Below, piece after piece: positions 33,737 through 42,681 of a stretch of DNA of 64,000 nt (position 1 is its first letter; every line of letters starts with the position of its first letter). Position numbers and translations under genes: made by a program. Source of the stretch: Chitinophaga ginsengisegetis (GTDB lineage: Bacteria; Bacteroidota; Bacteroidia; Chitinophagales; Chitinophagaceae); the NCBI RefSeq assembly GCF_900168065.1, contig NZ_FUZZ01000001.1:1240001-1304000 (forward strand), given 5' to 3'. A model generated the notes under the pieces. It had not been told where the DNA came from. It did not search any database and saw nothing but the letters and a program-made list of their open reading frames with translations.

Positions 33737-34633
33737 ATGGAATTACGACAATTGAAATATTTTATCCACGCTGCTGAACAACTCAACTTTACCAACGCTG
33801 CCGCTGAACTATACATCACCCAAAGCACGCTTTCGCAACAGATCAAGCAATTGGAAGATGACCTTTGCGTTCCCCTGTTCGACAGACTGGGTAAACGTGT
33901 CAGGCTTACGGACGCTGGTAATCAGTTCCTCTCACACGCCCGCAAGACGCTCAGGGAGGCTGATGAAGGGAGGCAGGTTTTACAAGATCTTATTGGCTTG
34001 AAGACCGGCAATCTCACTGTTGGGGCGACATATGGTCTCACAGCGGTATTGGTGGAGGCCATCGCGGCATTCAATGATCGTTACCCAGGCATTAGTATTC
34101 AAATAATTTTCGGCTCAACTGAATATTTGCTTGAATGTGTTTATAAGGCCAAAATTGACTGCATGCTCTCCTTCATGCCTGTGCAACCCAGCGACAGCTT
34201 AGACATAAAACCATTGTTTACTGCTACGCTTTCCCTGGTTGTTCACCGATCGAACGAAATGACTAAGCGTAGAAAAGTGGCTTTGCAACAATTAACCAGG
34301 CTACAATTGGCGCTACCGGCGAAGAGTTATAGCGTACGAAATTATCTTGACGAGGCTCTTGCAAATGAGGGTATAAAGTTGCCAGGTGCGATTGAGGTTA
34401 ATGATATTAATGCGTTGCTGCAACTGGCGGATACCGGGAGGTGGTGCACTGTGCTAATGAGTAGCTCCCTATTTAATTTTCCATCATTAAAGGCAATACC
34501 ACTTGAAGGAACAGGCATGCAAAGGCAGGCGACCATAACTCTGCCGTTGGGCGTTTACCAGAAAAAATCGTTAGTCGCTTTTCGCGAAATTATTTCAAAA
34601 AAACAGGGAAATAAAAGGGGGCCAGGTGATTGA
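33737..34633 (+). CDS. LysR family transcriptional regulator
   Basis: A 298-residue regulator. The N-terminal winged helix-turn-helix is MELRQLKYFIHAAEQLNFTN with AAAELYITQSTLSQQIKQLE. The effector-binding domain starts near residue 90 (GNLTVGATYGLTAVLVEAI). It resembles the CynR/CbbR-type branch. It is divergent from the SRPBCC-like gene, the standard LysR arrangement. The ligand is unknown. Confidence 0.92.
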   Translation: MELRQLKYFIHAAEQLNFTNAAAELYITQSTLSQQIKQLEDDLCVPLFDRLGKRVRLTDAGNQFLSHARKTLREADEGRQVLQDLIGLKTGNLTVGATYGLTAVLVEAIAAFNDRYPGISIQIIFGSTEYLLECVYKAKIDCMLSFMPVQPSDSLDIKPLFTATLSLVVHRSNEMTKRRKVALQQLTRLQLALPAKSYSVRNYLDEALANEGIKLPGAIEVNDINALLQLADTGRWCTVLMSSSLFNFPSLKAIPLEGTGMQRQATITLPLGVYQKKSLVAFREIISKKQGNKRGPGD

Positions 34634-34772
34634 TTGAAGAGTGTCTTAACCGGGGGCGAGGGGTTATCTGTCTTTATGCCATTGTCCTTTAATATTTATA
34701 TGCGCTTTTCGTTAGCCGGATTTAATTTTACACATTTCTTATAAAAACAGATCATGAGTAGTATAGTCTATA

Positions 34773-34806
34773 ATGATACAAATTGGCAACAATATGATAC
34801 AAATTG
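34773..34806. promoter_or_regulatory. 13-bp direct repeat spaced by 21 bp
   Basis: ATGATACAAATTG occurs at 34773-34785 and 34794-34806, two helical turns apart and about 70 bases before the next start codon. This is a candidate operator for the small secreted protein gene. Confidence 0.45.
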
Positions 34807-34877
34807 ATGAAGGGATTAAATAAAGTCTCATTAACTTTTGAGAAGTTTAATCACATTAACCTTCTAAAAGTTATCTT

Positions 34878-35231
34878 ATGACCCAAAAGACGCTACTTGT
34901 GACTGCAGCCATCATTCTTAGCTGCAGTTTTACTATGAAAGCAACTTCCGCGTTCAAACAGACTGGCTCCACACCTGGCCTGCATACGCCAGCTTTTGCC
35001 TGGAATTTCATCTATGCCTTCGGCAATGGTCCTGTACCTGGCTTAAGCTGGTCAGGAAACTATTTGTACGTTTCTTCCGGAAATTACGTGGTATATTCCG
35101 CGAACGGATACGGATTCCTTTCACCATCGACCCCGGTTTATTGTAATGCTGCAGACAATGCAAACACCTATGTAGAGGTTGCTGTAAGCGGCAGTGGCAG
35201 CCCTTCGTATTATGATTTCCAGGAGTACTAA
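34878..35231 (+). CDS. small secreted hypothetical protein
   Basis: A 117-residue protein with a signal peptide (TLLVTAAIILSCSF) and an aromatic- and Gly/Ser-rich mature part (FAWNFIYAFGNGPVPGLSWS, GNYLYVSSGNYVVYSANGYG). Two Cys may be present, one in the signal and one in PVYCNAAD. I recognise no domain. It is a single-gene unit with its own terminator and a repeated upstream motif. Confidence 0.65.
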   Translation: MTQKTLLVTAAIILSCSFTMKATSAFKQTGSTPGLHTPAFAWNFIYAFGNGPVPGLSWSGNYLYVSSGNYVVYSANGYGFLSPSTPVYCNAADNANTYVEVAVSGSGSPSYYDFQEY

Positions 35232-35237
35232 TTAAAA

Positions 35238-35272
35238 AAGAACAGCGCTTTGAAAAAGGTGCTGTTCTTTTT
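35238..35272 (+). terminator. rho-independent terminator
   Basis: AAAGAACAGC pairs with GCTGTTCTTT around an A-rich loop, then a T run. It is 7 bases after the stop of the small secreted protein gene. Confidence 0.85.
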
Positions 35273-35355
35273 ATTCCGGTAATTTTATCAGCGAAAGTGC
35301 CTTCTTTCCGTATCCATATACGCCAGTGCGGCAGATCTTTTATTTTCAGGATCCA

Positions 35356-35823
35356 TTAATTGAATTTGTAGACGCTCAGGAAAATAATGATCAGAATAAT
35401 ACAAAGCTGCACAATATGGAATGTTCGTAATTTGTCCTTTAAATTCAGCACCCGAACGATCAAGTCATGTGCATTCGAGTCAATCGCTTTTCTGAGTTTT
35501 ATACCAAGGCGTGCGCCGTAGAAAATATTGTTGCCGATCAAAAGAAGGACAAAGACAATTTTGATCCTGAACCACAATTGTTGCGCCATCAATCCATGAG
35601 TAAAGATGATCATGCCTGCACCTGTGACTACGAGCAGTCCCGCGCCAATTCCAATCAATTTTCGAAATTTGGCAGTAGCCGTCAGTATCCCTATTGCCCG
35701 TTCATTTTGACGGCCAAATAGTCGCCAGAATGTCTGGTAGTTAATAAAATCGATCAGCGTAGTGCCCACCATCAGGATAAGCGCCATTAAATGCACCATA
35801 AGTAAAAAGTGAAATATTGACAT
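35356..35823 (-). CDS. four-helix integral membrane protein
   Basis: A 155-residue protein with four predicted membrane helices (about 4-24, 52-72, 82-102, 132-152) and a basic cytoplasmic loop (RLGIKLRKAID). It resembles small uncharacterised membrane proteins such as the DUF2269-type families, but I cannot fix the family. It follows the SnoaL-like gene by 31 bases in the same direction. Confidence 0.6.
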   Translation of the reverse strand: MSIFHFLLMVHLMALILMVGTTLIDFINYQTFWRLFGRQNERAIGILTATAKFRKLIGIGAGLLVVTGAGMIIFTHGLMAQQLWFRIKIVFVLLLIGNNIFYGARLGIKLRKAIDSNAHDLIVRVLNLKDKLRTFHIVQLCIILIIIFLSVYKFN

Positions 35824-35854
35824 CTTCCGGATTTTTACGATGAATGATAATTAT

Positions 35855-36415
35855 TTAAGGTTGGAGGTCCAGTACCGCTTTACCACTGAAAAGGTCGGCA
35901 GGCACCGAAACGTGCTCGTGCGAAATCAGCCATACGCCGTCAATTTTACGGAAGCCAAAAGTCAGGCGTTCCCAACGATCGACCTTCTGTCCGTTCGGCA
36001 TTGTTGTCTGTAGCCGGAGGAGCTGGCGGCTGAATGCCACGTCAGCGCCCGTGACAATGCTCAGGTCGCGTGTCTCAAAATCGATAGGGTGCTGAAAAAA
36101 AGCGAATACTTGTTCCCAAACATTTCTATACGTATCCGTTCCCACCTGCTGCAGTGGGGGCACAATGTCGAACGCTACGAAATCCGGAGCGTAAAGAGAC
36201 ATCATCAGATCCAAGTCCTTAGTACGAAATGCCTTAACAAAATTGTCGATTTGTTGCCGAACCTGGGCTTCATCATTTGTTTTGTTTTTCCCGGTTGTCA
36301 TTATTGCCTCCTTTTTTGATTTGTTTACAATTTGCGGTGCCTGAGCGTAGTTTACACCCGGAAGTGTAATACCGCAGAGGATCATCAATCCAGAAATTGC
36401 TTTCCTTATGTTCAT
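35855..36415 (-). CDS. secreted SnoaL/NTF2-like protein
   Basis: A 186-residue protein with a signal peptide ending GVNYAQA. The mature part is an NTF2-fold domain of the SgcJ/DUF4440 kind: VRQQIDNFVKAFRTKDLDLM, then SLYAPDFVAFD, a central beta region VAFSRQLLRLQTTMP and the end VWLISHEHVSVP. These proteins bind small ligands and often have no known enzyme activity. Export is unusual but not rare for the family. Confidence 0.8.
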   Translation of the reverse strand: MNIRKAISGLMILCGITLPGVNYAQAPQIVNKSKKEAIMTTGKNKTNDEAQVRQQIDNFVKAFRTKDLDLMMSLYAPDFVAFDIVPPLQQVGTDTYRNVWEQVFAFFQHPIDFETRDLSIVTGADVAFSRQLLRLQTTMPNGQKVDRWERLTFGFRKIDGVWLISHEHVSVPADLFSGKAVLDLQP

Positions 36416-36660
36416 GGTTAAAAATTTGTTTCATTATAATAATGACCGGGAAAGCAAAAATTGGACAGCGGCAGGGGATTTTTTTTATAAGCCGTCTTAA
36501 ATCCATTAAAAATAAGTTCGAAATTTACGCCAGGCGAGTCTCTACTAATCTTCCCTTCCTGAATACGGTTGATCTCCTTTTTCTTCGCGATATAAATGGT
36601 CGCCCTTTTCGCTTTTAAACTACAGAATCTCTTCAGAATTATCTCAGATATTGCCCGTTA
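36416..36660. other. intergenic region with weak tail-like sequence
   Basis: A poor match to the boundary repeat (GTTCGAAATT...CGCCAGG) starts at 36516. It may be a chance similarity. Nothing else was recognised. Confidence 0.3.
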
Positions 36661-37023
36661 TTATAGCATATATAAAATAAAGTCGCCATTTACCTTACTA
36701 TCTTCAGTACACCAGCTGTTAAAGAAATCATAACAATTAATGCCATTCGCATTGTTTGAGCAAATTACTACAAAGGAATAAACGGAAATGAAGAGGAACA
36801 AATTTTTGGCTGAACCTGGTATAAATTCAGCAGCGGTGATCTTATCAACATATTTGGGATGTTCAAAGAATTCGGGAAGAAGAATTGCTCCATCCAACTT
36901 CCCATCAAATGCAGACTTTACACCTGACCTGACTTCGTTCACTAACGCTTCTCTGCTCATTAACGCTTCTGTTGCTACAGGACCAGCCAACCTTTCCCTC
37001 GTTGCATATAAAACGCAGTTCAC
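36661..37023 (-). CDS. doubtful hypothetical protein or remnant
   Basis: A 120-codon frame from GTG. The first ~80 codons look protein-like (RERLAGPVATEALMSREALV, EVRSGVKSAFDGKLDGAILL, PEFFEHPKYVDKI), but the last 40 (VVICSNNANGINCYDFF) look random. This suggests the 5' part of a decayed gene. A competing plus-strand frame at 36788-37051 looks less likely. I do not recognise a family. Confidence 0.3.
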   Translation of the reverse strand: MNCVLYATRERLAGPVATEALMSREALVNEVRSGVKSAFDGKLDGAILLPEFFEHPKYVDKITAAEFIPGSAKNLFLFISVYSFVVICSNNANGINCYDFFNSWCTEDSKVNGDFILYML

Positions 37024-37068
37024 GGGATCATACTTACGGATTTACGCTTAAATAATTGTAACAATAAT

Positions 37069-37506
37069 ATGAAATTATTAATCTCCTTGTTTTTGGTTTT
37101 CATGGGTTCAGGTTTGACCTGGTCAGGTAATTTCCAGGAAACACAAAGGGCCGCCCTTACGTCACATAAGTTGATCCTGATTAATTTTTCGGGATCTGAT
37201 TGGTGTGGACCATGTATCCGTCTCAGACAAGAAATTCTGGAGTCGAAAACTTTTGAAGACTATGCTGCCTCACATCTTTTACTCGTGCGGGCAGACTTTC
37301 CCCGCCAGAAGAAAAATCAGCTGAGTAAAGCACAGGTGCAACTGAACGAAGCCCTCGCAGATAAATATAACCCGGAAGGAAAGTTTCCCTATACATTGCT
37401 GGTAGATGAAAATGGCAAGGTGCTAAAGGTTTGGGATGGATTTCCCGGAGGAACACCGGAAAGATTCGTTGGAGAAATAAATGTCATAGCGCGTGATTCA
37501 CACTAA
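37069..37506 (+). CDS. periplasmic thioredoxin-like protein
   Basis: A 145-residue protein with a signal peptide (MKLLISLFLVFMGSGLTW) and a thioredoxin domain with active site WCGPC in SGSDWCGPCIRL and the cis-Pro region KFPYTLLVDENGKV. It is likely a periplasmic disulphide reductase. It is the first gene of a tight five-gene cluster with ApbE, DUF4266, DUF3570 and a haem-binding protein, and overlaps apbE by 14 bases. Confidence 0.9.
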   Translation: MKLLISLFLVFMGSGLTWSGNFQETQRAALTSHKLILINFSGSDWCGPCIRLRQEILESKTFEDYAASHLLLVRADFPRQKKNQLSKAQVQLNEALADKYNPEGKFPYTLLVDENGKVLKVWDGFPGGTPERFVGEINVIARDSH

Positions 37507-38449
37507 TCGTTCAACAACCGGGCAACAACTGTATAAACGGGTCACAAAGCTCATGGGGAACCGCTTTGAGTTCAGTGTGGTCAGTGAAGATGAAACCGGG
37601 GCGGAAGAACATATCCAGGCAGCCATTTCTGAAGTTGACCGTATTGAAAAACTGCTGACTACCTTCAGTAAGGATAGCCAGACCAGCGAAATAAACCGTC
37701 AGGCGGGAGTGCAACCTGTAAAAGTTGATAAGGAAGTATTTGATCTTATAAACCGGTCATTAAAAATATCCTCCCTCACTCAGGGCGCATTTGATATTAC
37801 TTACGGAGGTATTGATAAAAGCCTCTGGAATTTCGACATAAATATGAAGACATTACCCGATCCGCTCCTTGCAAAAGAGGCGGTCAGGTTAATTAACTAC
37901 AGGAATGTTATCCTCGATGCAAATACCAGTACTGTTTTTCTGAAAGAAGCTGGTATGAGGATAGGCTTTGGGGGAATTGGTAAGGGGTATGCGGCAGACC
38001 GTGCAAAAATGATCCTTCAGACCAGGGGCGTTAAAAGCGGTATTGTCAATGCTGCCGGCGACCTGATTACCTGGGGAACGCAACCCGGTGGTAAACCCTG
38101 GACTATTGCCATCGCTGACCCCGATCATTCGAGGACACCTTTCTCTACGCTTAACATCAGTAACGTGGCCATCGCCACTTCCGGCAATTATGAGAAGTAT
38201 GCTATCATAGATGGCCGGAAGTATTCGCATACGATTGATCCCGCCACAGGCTTCCCTGTATCAGGAATAAAAAGCGTCAGTATCATCTGCCCCAGTGCAG
38301 AACTTGCGGATGCAATGGCTACCCCTGTAATGGTAATGGGGGTAAAGGTGGGCCTTGATCTCATTAATCAGATGCAACAAATTGCCTGCATAATCATAGA
38401 TGAACACAACCGTGTTTTTTGTTCCAATAATATAAACATAAAAAAGTGA
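37493..38449 (+). CDS. apbE: FAD:protein FMN transferase (ApbE)
   Basis: A 318-residue flavin transferase. It has LMGNRFEFSV, EIDRIE-like EVDRIEKLLTTF, GGIDKSLWNF and GGIGKGYAADRA, and the C-terminal motif YSHTIDPATGFPVS, all characteristic of ApbE. It covalently attaches FMN from FAD to Thr/Ser in target proteins on the outer side of the membrane. The start is a GTG overlapping the thioredoxin gene; an ATG at 37553 would remove only the first 20 residues. No classic export signal is obvious from the GTG start. Confidence 0.92.
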   Translation: MIHTNRSTTGQQLYKRVTKLMGNRFEFSVVSEDETGAEEHIQAAISEVDRIEKLLTTFSKDSQTSEINRQAGVQPVKVDKEVFDLINRSLKISSLTQGAFDITYGGIDKSLWNFDINMKTLPDPLLAKEAVRLINYRNVILDANTSTVFLKEAGMRIGFGGIGKGYAADRAKMILQTRGVKSGIVNAAGDLITWGTQPGGKPWTIAIADPDHSRTPFSTLNISNVAIATSGNYEKYAIIDGRKYSHTIDPATGFPVSGIKSVSIICPSAELADAMATPVMVMGVKVGLDLINQMQQIACIIIDEHNRVFCSNNINIKK

Positions 38450-38450
38450 T

Positions 38451-38672
38451 ATGAAGAGAAGTGTTTGCTTAATGCTGCTTGTTGCCTTTTTCTCTTTGGT
38501 TCATAGCTCCTGTACCACTGTGAAGGCTTATCAAAAAAACAAGTTAAATGATGCAGAAATGGATCTGTCGGCACGAAAGTCACAGAAATTCGAGCAAAGC
38601 TTTCAGCTATACAGGGAAGGCGGTTCTGGCGCCAATGGTGGAAAAAGCGGTGGTGGATGCGGTTGTAACTAA
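38451..38672 (+). CDS. DUF4266 lipoprotein
   Basis: A 73-residue protein with a lipobox at HSSC (Cys21), then AYQKNKLNDAEMDLS, and a Gly/Ser/Cys-rich tail with CGCN at the end. This is the DUF4266 pattern. It starts 1 base after apbE. In comparative work on flavinylation, DUF4266 and DUF3570 recur with ApbE. The tail contains S59-G60-A61, loosely like the SGA core of ApbE targets, so the protein may be an FMN acceptor (inference). Confidence 0.85.
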   Translation: MKRSVCLMLLVAFFSLVHSSCTTVKAYQKNKLNDAEMDLSARKSQKFEQSFQLYREGGSGANGGKSGGGCGCN

Positions 38673-38688
38673 ACTTAAAAAGCAGTAA

Positions 38689-39909
38689 ATGAGACGATTA
38701 AATCTGAGTGTGCTGGCGTTATACCTGGGTATACTGACCTCACATGCGCAGGCACAGGAAAAACAAACAACGGACACCTCTAACTATCAATCGCGGAAAC
38801 TCCATTTGGACGAAGTAAATATAGTGTCCGCCTATTACACACAGGATGGAAATAACTCCGCAGTAACGGGTGGCATCGGCACAGAGAAACTCACGGATTT
38901 CGCCAATACCTTCGATGTACAGCTTTCAAAGTTTAACAAAAAAGGACATAAACATACCTTCCTGTTCGAATTGGGGATTGATCATTATACTTCTGCGTCG
39001 TCTGACAAAATAGATCCCCAGAGTATTTCTTCTGCATCCAGTTCTGATACACGGATCTATCCGTCCTTAAACTGGACCAATACAAATATAAAAACCGGCA
39101 ATGCTTTTGGAATAACAGCCTCCTATTCCCATGAATTCGATTATCAATCGTTTGGTGGAGGTATAAACCTGACAAGCGTTTCCAAAGATAAAAACCGGCA
39201 GTTTGATTTCAAGCTACAGGCCTTCCTGGATAGATGGAAGGTGATATTACCAATTGAGTTGCGGCCACCCGGTTATGGTTCCGGATCAGAGGGTGATCAA
39301 CGCGCCCTGGACTATAGGCCCAGGAATTCTTTCAGTGCTTCTTTTGGTTTATCACAGGTGATCAATTCACGACTGCAGGCTATGCTCATTGTTGAACCGT
39401 CCTATCAGCATGGTTTGTTGGCAACCAGGTATCAGCGTAATTATTTTACCGACGGATCGGAACGGATAGAAAATCTTCCGGACAATCGCTATAAATTGCC
39501 GGTAGGTATCAGGCTTAATTATTTTCTTGCCGACCGCTTTATTATACGCACCTTCTATCGTTACTATATGGATAGCTGGGGTATCAGGGCACATACTGCT
39601 GAAATTGAGGTACCTGTCAAACTGACTTCTTTTGTATCTTTAACTCCATTTTATCGATACAACAAGCAACAAGGTACCCGTTATTTTGCCCCCTTCGGCC
39701 AGCATAATCCTGCAGACACCTATTATACCAGCGATTATGACCTGTCAACACTTCATAGCAGTTTCGCAGGAGGGAATATACGGTTATCGCCCCCCAAAGG
39801 CGTCTTAGGTTGGCAGCATTTTAACTCGTTAGAGTTGAGGTATGGACATTATATGCGTTCCACGGGTTTAAATAGTGATATTGTAACCTTAGCATTAAAA
39901 TTTAAGTAG
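38689..39909 (+). CDS. DUF3570 outer-membrane beta-barrel protein
   Basis: A 406-residue protein with a signal peptide ending HAQA. It then has many amphipathic beta strands (alternating aromatic/polar runs such as NAFGITASYSHEFDYQSFGG) and ends with LALKFK, a typical barrel C-terminus. This fits DUF3570. It follows the DUF4266 gene by 16 bases. It may form the outer-membrane component of an electron-transfer system with the flavinylated partner. Confidence 0.85.
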   Translation: MRRLNLSVLALYLGILTSHAQAQEKQTTDTSNYQSRKLHLDEVNIVSAYYTQDGNNSAVTGGIGTEKLTDFANTFDVQLSKFNKKGHKHTFLFELGIDHYTSASSDKIDPQSISSASSSDTRIYPSLNWTNTNIKTGNAFGITASYSHEFDYQSFGGGINLTSVSKDKNRQFDFKLQAFLDRWKVILPIELRPPGYGSGSEGDQRALDYRPRNSFSASFGLSQVINSRLQAMLIVEPSYQHGLLATRYQRNYFTDGSERIENLPDNRYKLPVGIRLNYFLADRFIIRTFYRYYMDSWGIRAHTAEIEVPVKLTSFVSLTPFYRYNKQQGTRYFAPFGQHNPADTYYTSDYDLSTLHSSFAGGNIRLSPPKGVLGWQHFNSLELRYGHYMRSTGLNSDIVTLALKFK

Positions 39910-39957
39910 TTATCTGACTTAAAAAACATAAAATTGTATATTCAAGATTGATTTTAT

Positions 39958-40458
39958 ATGAAAAATAAGAAAATCATCCTATGGATAGTATTGCTGATAG
40001 CTGTTTTGATACAATTTTTTCGTCCGGCAAGAAATATATCTTCTTCAGCACAGCCCTATGATATAACAACTGCCTACAATACTTCTGCAGAAGTAAAGAA
40101 TATATTAAGCCGGGCCTGTAATGACTGTCATAGTAACAATACCGTTTATCCCTGGTATGCAGAAATACAACCGGTAGCCTGGTGGATGAACAAACATGTG
40201 AAAGATGGAAAACATGATCTTAATTTTAACGAATTCACAAACAATCCAATTTCCCGGCAGTATAAAAAACTGGGAGAAAGCGCCGAGATGGTAAATGAAG
40301 GGGAAATGCCGTTGTCGTCTTATACCATCATTCACGCGAATGCCAGATTAACCGCACCTGAAAAGAAACTTCTTATCGACTGGTGTGAAGGAATACGCAG
40401 TAAGATGAAGGAAAAATATCCAGCGGATAGCTTTGTTGTTAAGAAGAGAAAAGCATAA
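39958..40458 (+). CDS. haem-binding domain (Haem_bd) cytochrome-like protein
   Basis: A 166-residue protein with an N-terminal membrane anchor (ILWIVLLIAVLIQFF) and a single c-type haem site CNDCH. The family context NNTVYPWYAEIQPVAWWMNK is typical of Haem_bd proteins. It faces the periplasm and probably carries electrons. It follows the ApbE/DUF3570 cluster by 48 bases, which fits a redox role for the group. Confidence 0.9.
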   Translation: MKNKKIILWIVLLIAVLIQFFRPARNISSSAQPYDITTAYNTSAEVKNILSRACNDCHSNNTVYPWYAEIQPVAWWMNKHVKDGKHDLNFNEFTNNPISRQYKKLGESAEMVNEGEMPLSSYTIIHANARLTAPEKKLLIDWCEGIRSKMKEKYPADSFVVKKRKA

Positions 40459-40700
40459 GTCAAAGAAATAAATAAAGCCTGCCAGATTGAAACCTTTTTT
40501 GTTAGTAAAAAGGAAAAAAGTATGTTAATCTGGATTCCTTTCTAAAAAAGATCATTTAGTATCTATTGTACACCGAATCGCCCGGAATGGGCGTGGGAGA
40601 AAAATTCCCCAATTACCAACCTGGCTACAGCATTTACCAATGCGGCTATTCACGACTGAGCAAAATACAACAGCTTTGTGGTTCAATAAATATCAGCATC

Positions 40701-41441
40701 ATGAGTAATCTGATCGAAGGTAAAGTAGTCGCTATTTCCGGAGCAGGCAGTGGCATTGGAAAAGCAATCGCCATTAATTTGTCGAAGCTGGGCGCCAGGG
40801 TTGTTCTCGGAGGTCGCCGGAAGGAATTACTGGAAGCCGTAGCCAAAGAAATTAATCAAACAGGAGGTGAAGCGATAGCGGTAATGATGGATGTAAGACA
40901 TCAGGCTGATGCCGGGCAATTGATAGCAGCCGCTGTGACAAAGTATGGCCGGCTGGATGTGCTTGTGAATAATGCAGGCGTGGCTCAGCTAAGCCGTATA
41001 GATGAACTGGATATAGCAGGTTGGGAGGATATGATTGACATCAACCTGAAAGGAGTACTATATTGCATGGCCGCGGCGATACCTGTTTTCAGGCAGCAGC
41101 AATCCGGGCATATTGTTAACATCATTTCCACTTCAGGAATAAAGATTGTACCCACGCAAGGTGTATATGCCGCAACAAAGAATGCTGTACGAACCCTTAC
41201 AGAAGCCTTCCGCCAGGAATCCGACGGCACTATCCGGATCACAGGCATTTCGCCGGGTGTTGTAAAAACTGATTTCTCCCACAACATGAAAAATCCACAG
41301 ATGCGGGAAGCCATTGCTTCTTCTATGGAACAGCTGGCCATTAGTCCGGATGCGATTGCCGGGGCCGTGGCGTATGCTATTAGCCAGCCTGCAGATGTTG
41401 AAGTGGGCGACATTGTTATTCGTCCTGCCCGCCAGAATTAG
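40701..41441 (+). CDS. short-chain dehydrogenase/reductase
   Basis: A 246-residue classical SDR. The start at 40701 (MSNLIEGKVVAISG) is supported by the cofactor motif GAGSGIG near residues 14-20; the longer frame from 40566 adds an unlikely leader. NNAGVA, a Ser in the IISTSG region and YAATK complete the catalytic set, and the Arg-rich region GGRRKE suggests NADP(H). An AraC gene follows after 26 bases. Confidence 0.9.
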   Translation: MSNLIEGKVVAISGAGSGIGKAIAINLSKLGARVVLGGRRKELLEAVAKEINQTGGEAIAVMMDVRHQADAGQLIAAAVTKYGRLDVLVNNAGVAQLSRIDELDIAGWEDMIDINLKGVLYCMAAAIPVFRQQQSGHIVNIISTSGIKIVPTQGVYAATKNAVRTLTEAFRQESDGTIRITGISPGVVKTDFSHNMKNPQMREAIASSMEQLAISPDAIAGAVAYAISQPADVEVGDIVIRPARQN

Positions 41442-41467
41442 TATCTTCGTTTATACAACAGAAGTAT

Positions 41468-42385
41468 ATGAATCTATCAACGCCAGATATCTGTATAATC
41501 AGCAGCATCTCAGAACTGATGCGTGATCTGGGGCAGCCGGAGCCCTTGCATCCGCTGATTGGCCTGATCGATTATAACCAGGTACAACCAGGCAATATGG
41601 AGAAGGGAAAGAAGATCTGCCTTGATCTGTATAAAATCTCCTTTAAAACGGCTTTCAGCGGACAAGTGAAATATGGCCAGGGATATTATGATTTTGAAGA
41701 AGGAGGTCTGGCGTTTATAAAACCCCGGCAAATTGTTTTTTCGCCGGATGATACATTAAGCTATGAAGGATATGCCCTGTTTTTTCATCCTGACTTTATC
41801 AGAGGCTATCCGCTCAATAATTTCATCGACAATTATGGTTTCTTTTCCTATTCCACCTCGGAAGCGCTATTCCTGTCGCACAAGGAAAAAAGCATAATCA
41901 GTAATTTATTTGCAACCATCGCTGCGGAATTAGAAAATAACATCGATGCCTTCAGTCAGTCTATCCTCGTTTCGCAAATAGAGCAACTGCTGAATTACAG
42001 CAACCGGTTTTATAACCGTCAGTTTATTACCCGCAAAAGCATTAACAACGAAATAGTAACTTCCCTGGATAATTTACTGGGCCAGTATTTCAGCGAAAAT
42101 AAAGGACTGAAAAACGGGCTTCCTTCCGTGCAGTATGTTTGCGGGCGGTTGCAGTTATCCATGCGTTACCTCAGCGACCTGCTAGGCTCGATTGCCGGGA
42201 TGACCACACAACAGTACATTCAGCACAAGGTGATCGAACACTCAAAAGACCTGTTAACCACTACCTCACTATCTGTAGCAGAGATAGCTTACCAGTTAGG
42301 ATTTGAACATCCACAATCCTTCAACAAGCTTTTTAAATCCAAAACAAGCCATTCACCTCTTGAATACAGGCAATCATTCAATTGA
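41468..42385 (+). CDS. AraC family transcriptional regulator
   Basis: A 305-residue regulator. The C-terminal AraC domain has SVQYVCGRLQLSMRYLSDLL, then TSLSVAEIAYQLGFEHPQSF and FKSKTSHSPLEYRQS. The N-terminal half is a cupin-like sensor. It probably controls the SDR gene upstream. The same SDR-then-AraC order occurs at 29482-31202, but the proteins are not close copies. Confidence 0.9.
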   Translation: MNLSTPDICIISSISELMRDLGQPEPLHPLIGLIDYNQVQPGNMEKGKKICLDLYKISFKTAFSGQVKYGQGYYDFEEGGLAFIKPRQIVFSPDDTLSYEGYALFFHPDFIRGYPLNNFIDNYGFFSYSTSEALFLSHKEKSIISNLFATIAAELENNIDAFSQSILVSQIEQLLNYSNRFYNRQFITRKSINNEIVTSLDNLLGQYFSENKGLKNGLPSVQYVCGRLQLSMRYLSDLLGSIAGMTTQQYIQHKVIEHSKDLLTTTSLSVAEIAYQLGFEHPQSFNKLFKSKTSHSPLEYRQSFN

Positions 42386-42681
42386 GTGCCCGTTTTTGCA
42401 TGCAACCCTGATGCTACCCCGGTTCTTCCATCCCGCCGGCAGTGAATATCTAAAATTAGTGTCAAAATAACGCTTATAACAAAAGCTACTCCCCTTCTTA
42501 TTCAGATTATTGTCGATATGACATTTAACATACGTGTATATTAATACACGTAACGGTTTTTGGGATAATATACGTTTACAATCGGTTAATTATTCTGAAT
42601 CCATATTTACGGCTTACACCTACTTTTATTCTGCTAACTATTCTATGGAGGCCTTCAACCTGTCAACCAAACGTTCATCAA
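42386..42681. promoter_or_regulatory. SusC upstream region
   Basis: A 296-bp region with AT-rich stretches and a partial palindrome (ACGTGTATATTAATACACGT, about 42530-42549) upstream of the SusC gene. The palindrome could be an operator. No sigma or hybrid two-component regulator gene accompanies this pair. Confidence 0.4.

Noticed and set aside
36516..36541. Further tRNA-tail-like copy
   Set aside because: Only the first nine bases and a short CCAG match, there is no acceptor block or terminator, and it is outside the AT-rich region. Probably chance.
36788..37051. Plus-strand 87-codon frame opposite the doubtful gene at 36661-37023
   Set aside because: It is rich in Ser, Asn and Thr in the way antisense frames usually are. 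The minus strand reads more like protein, though that call is weak as well.
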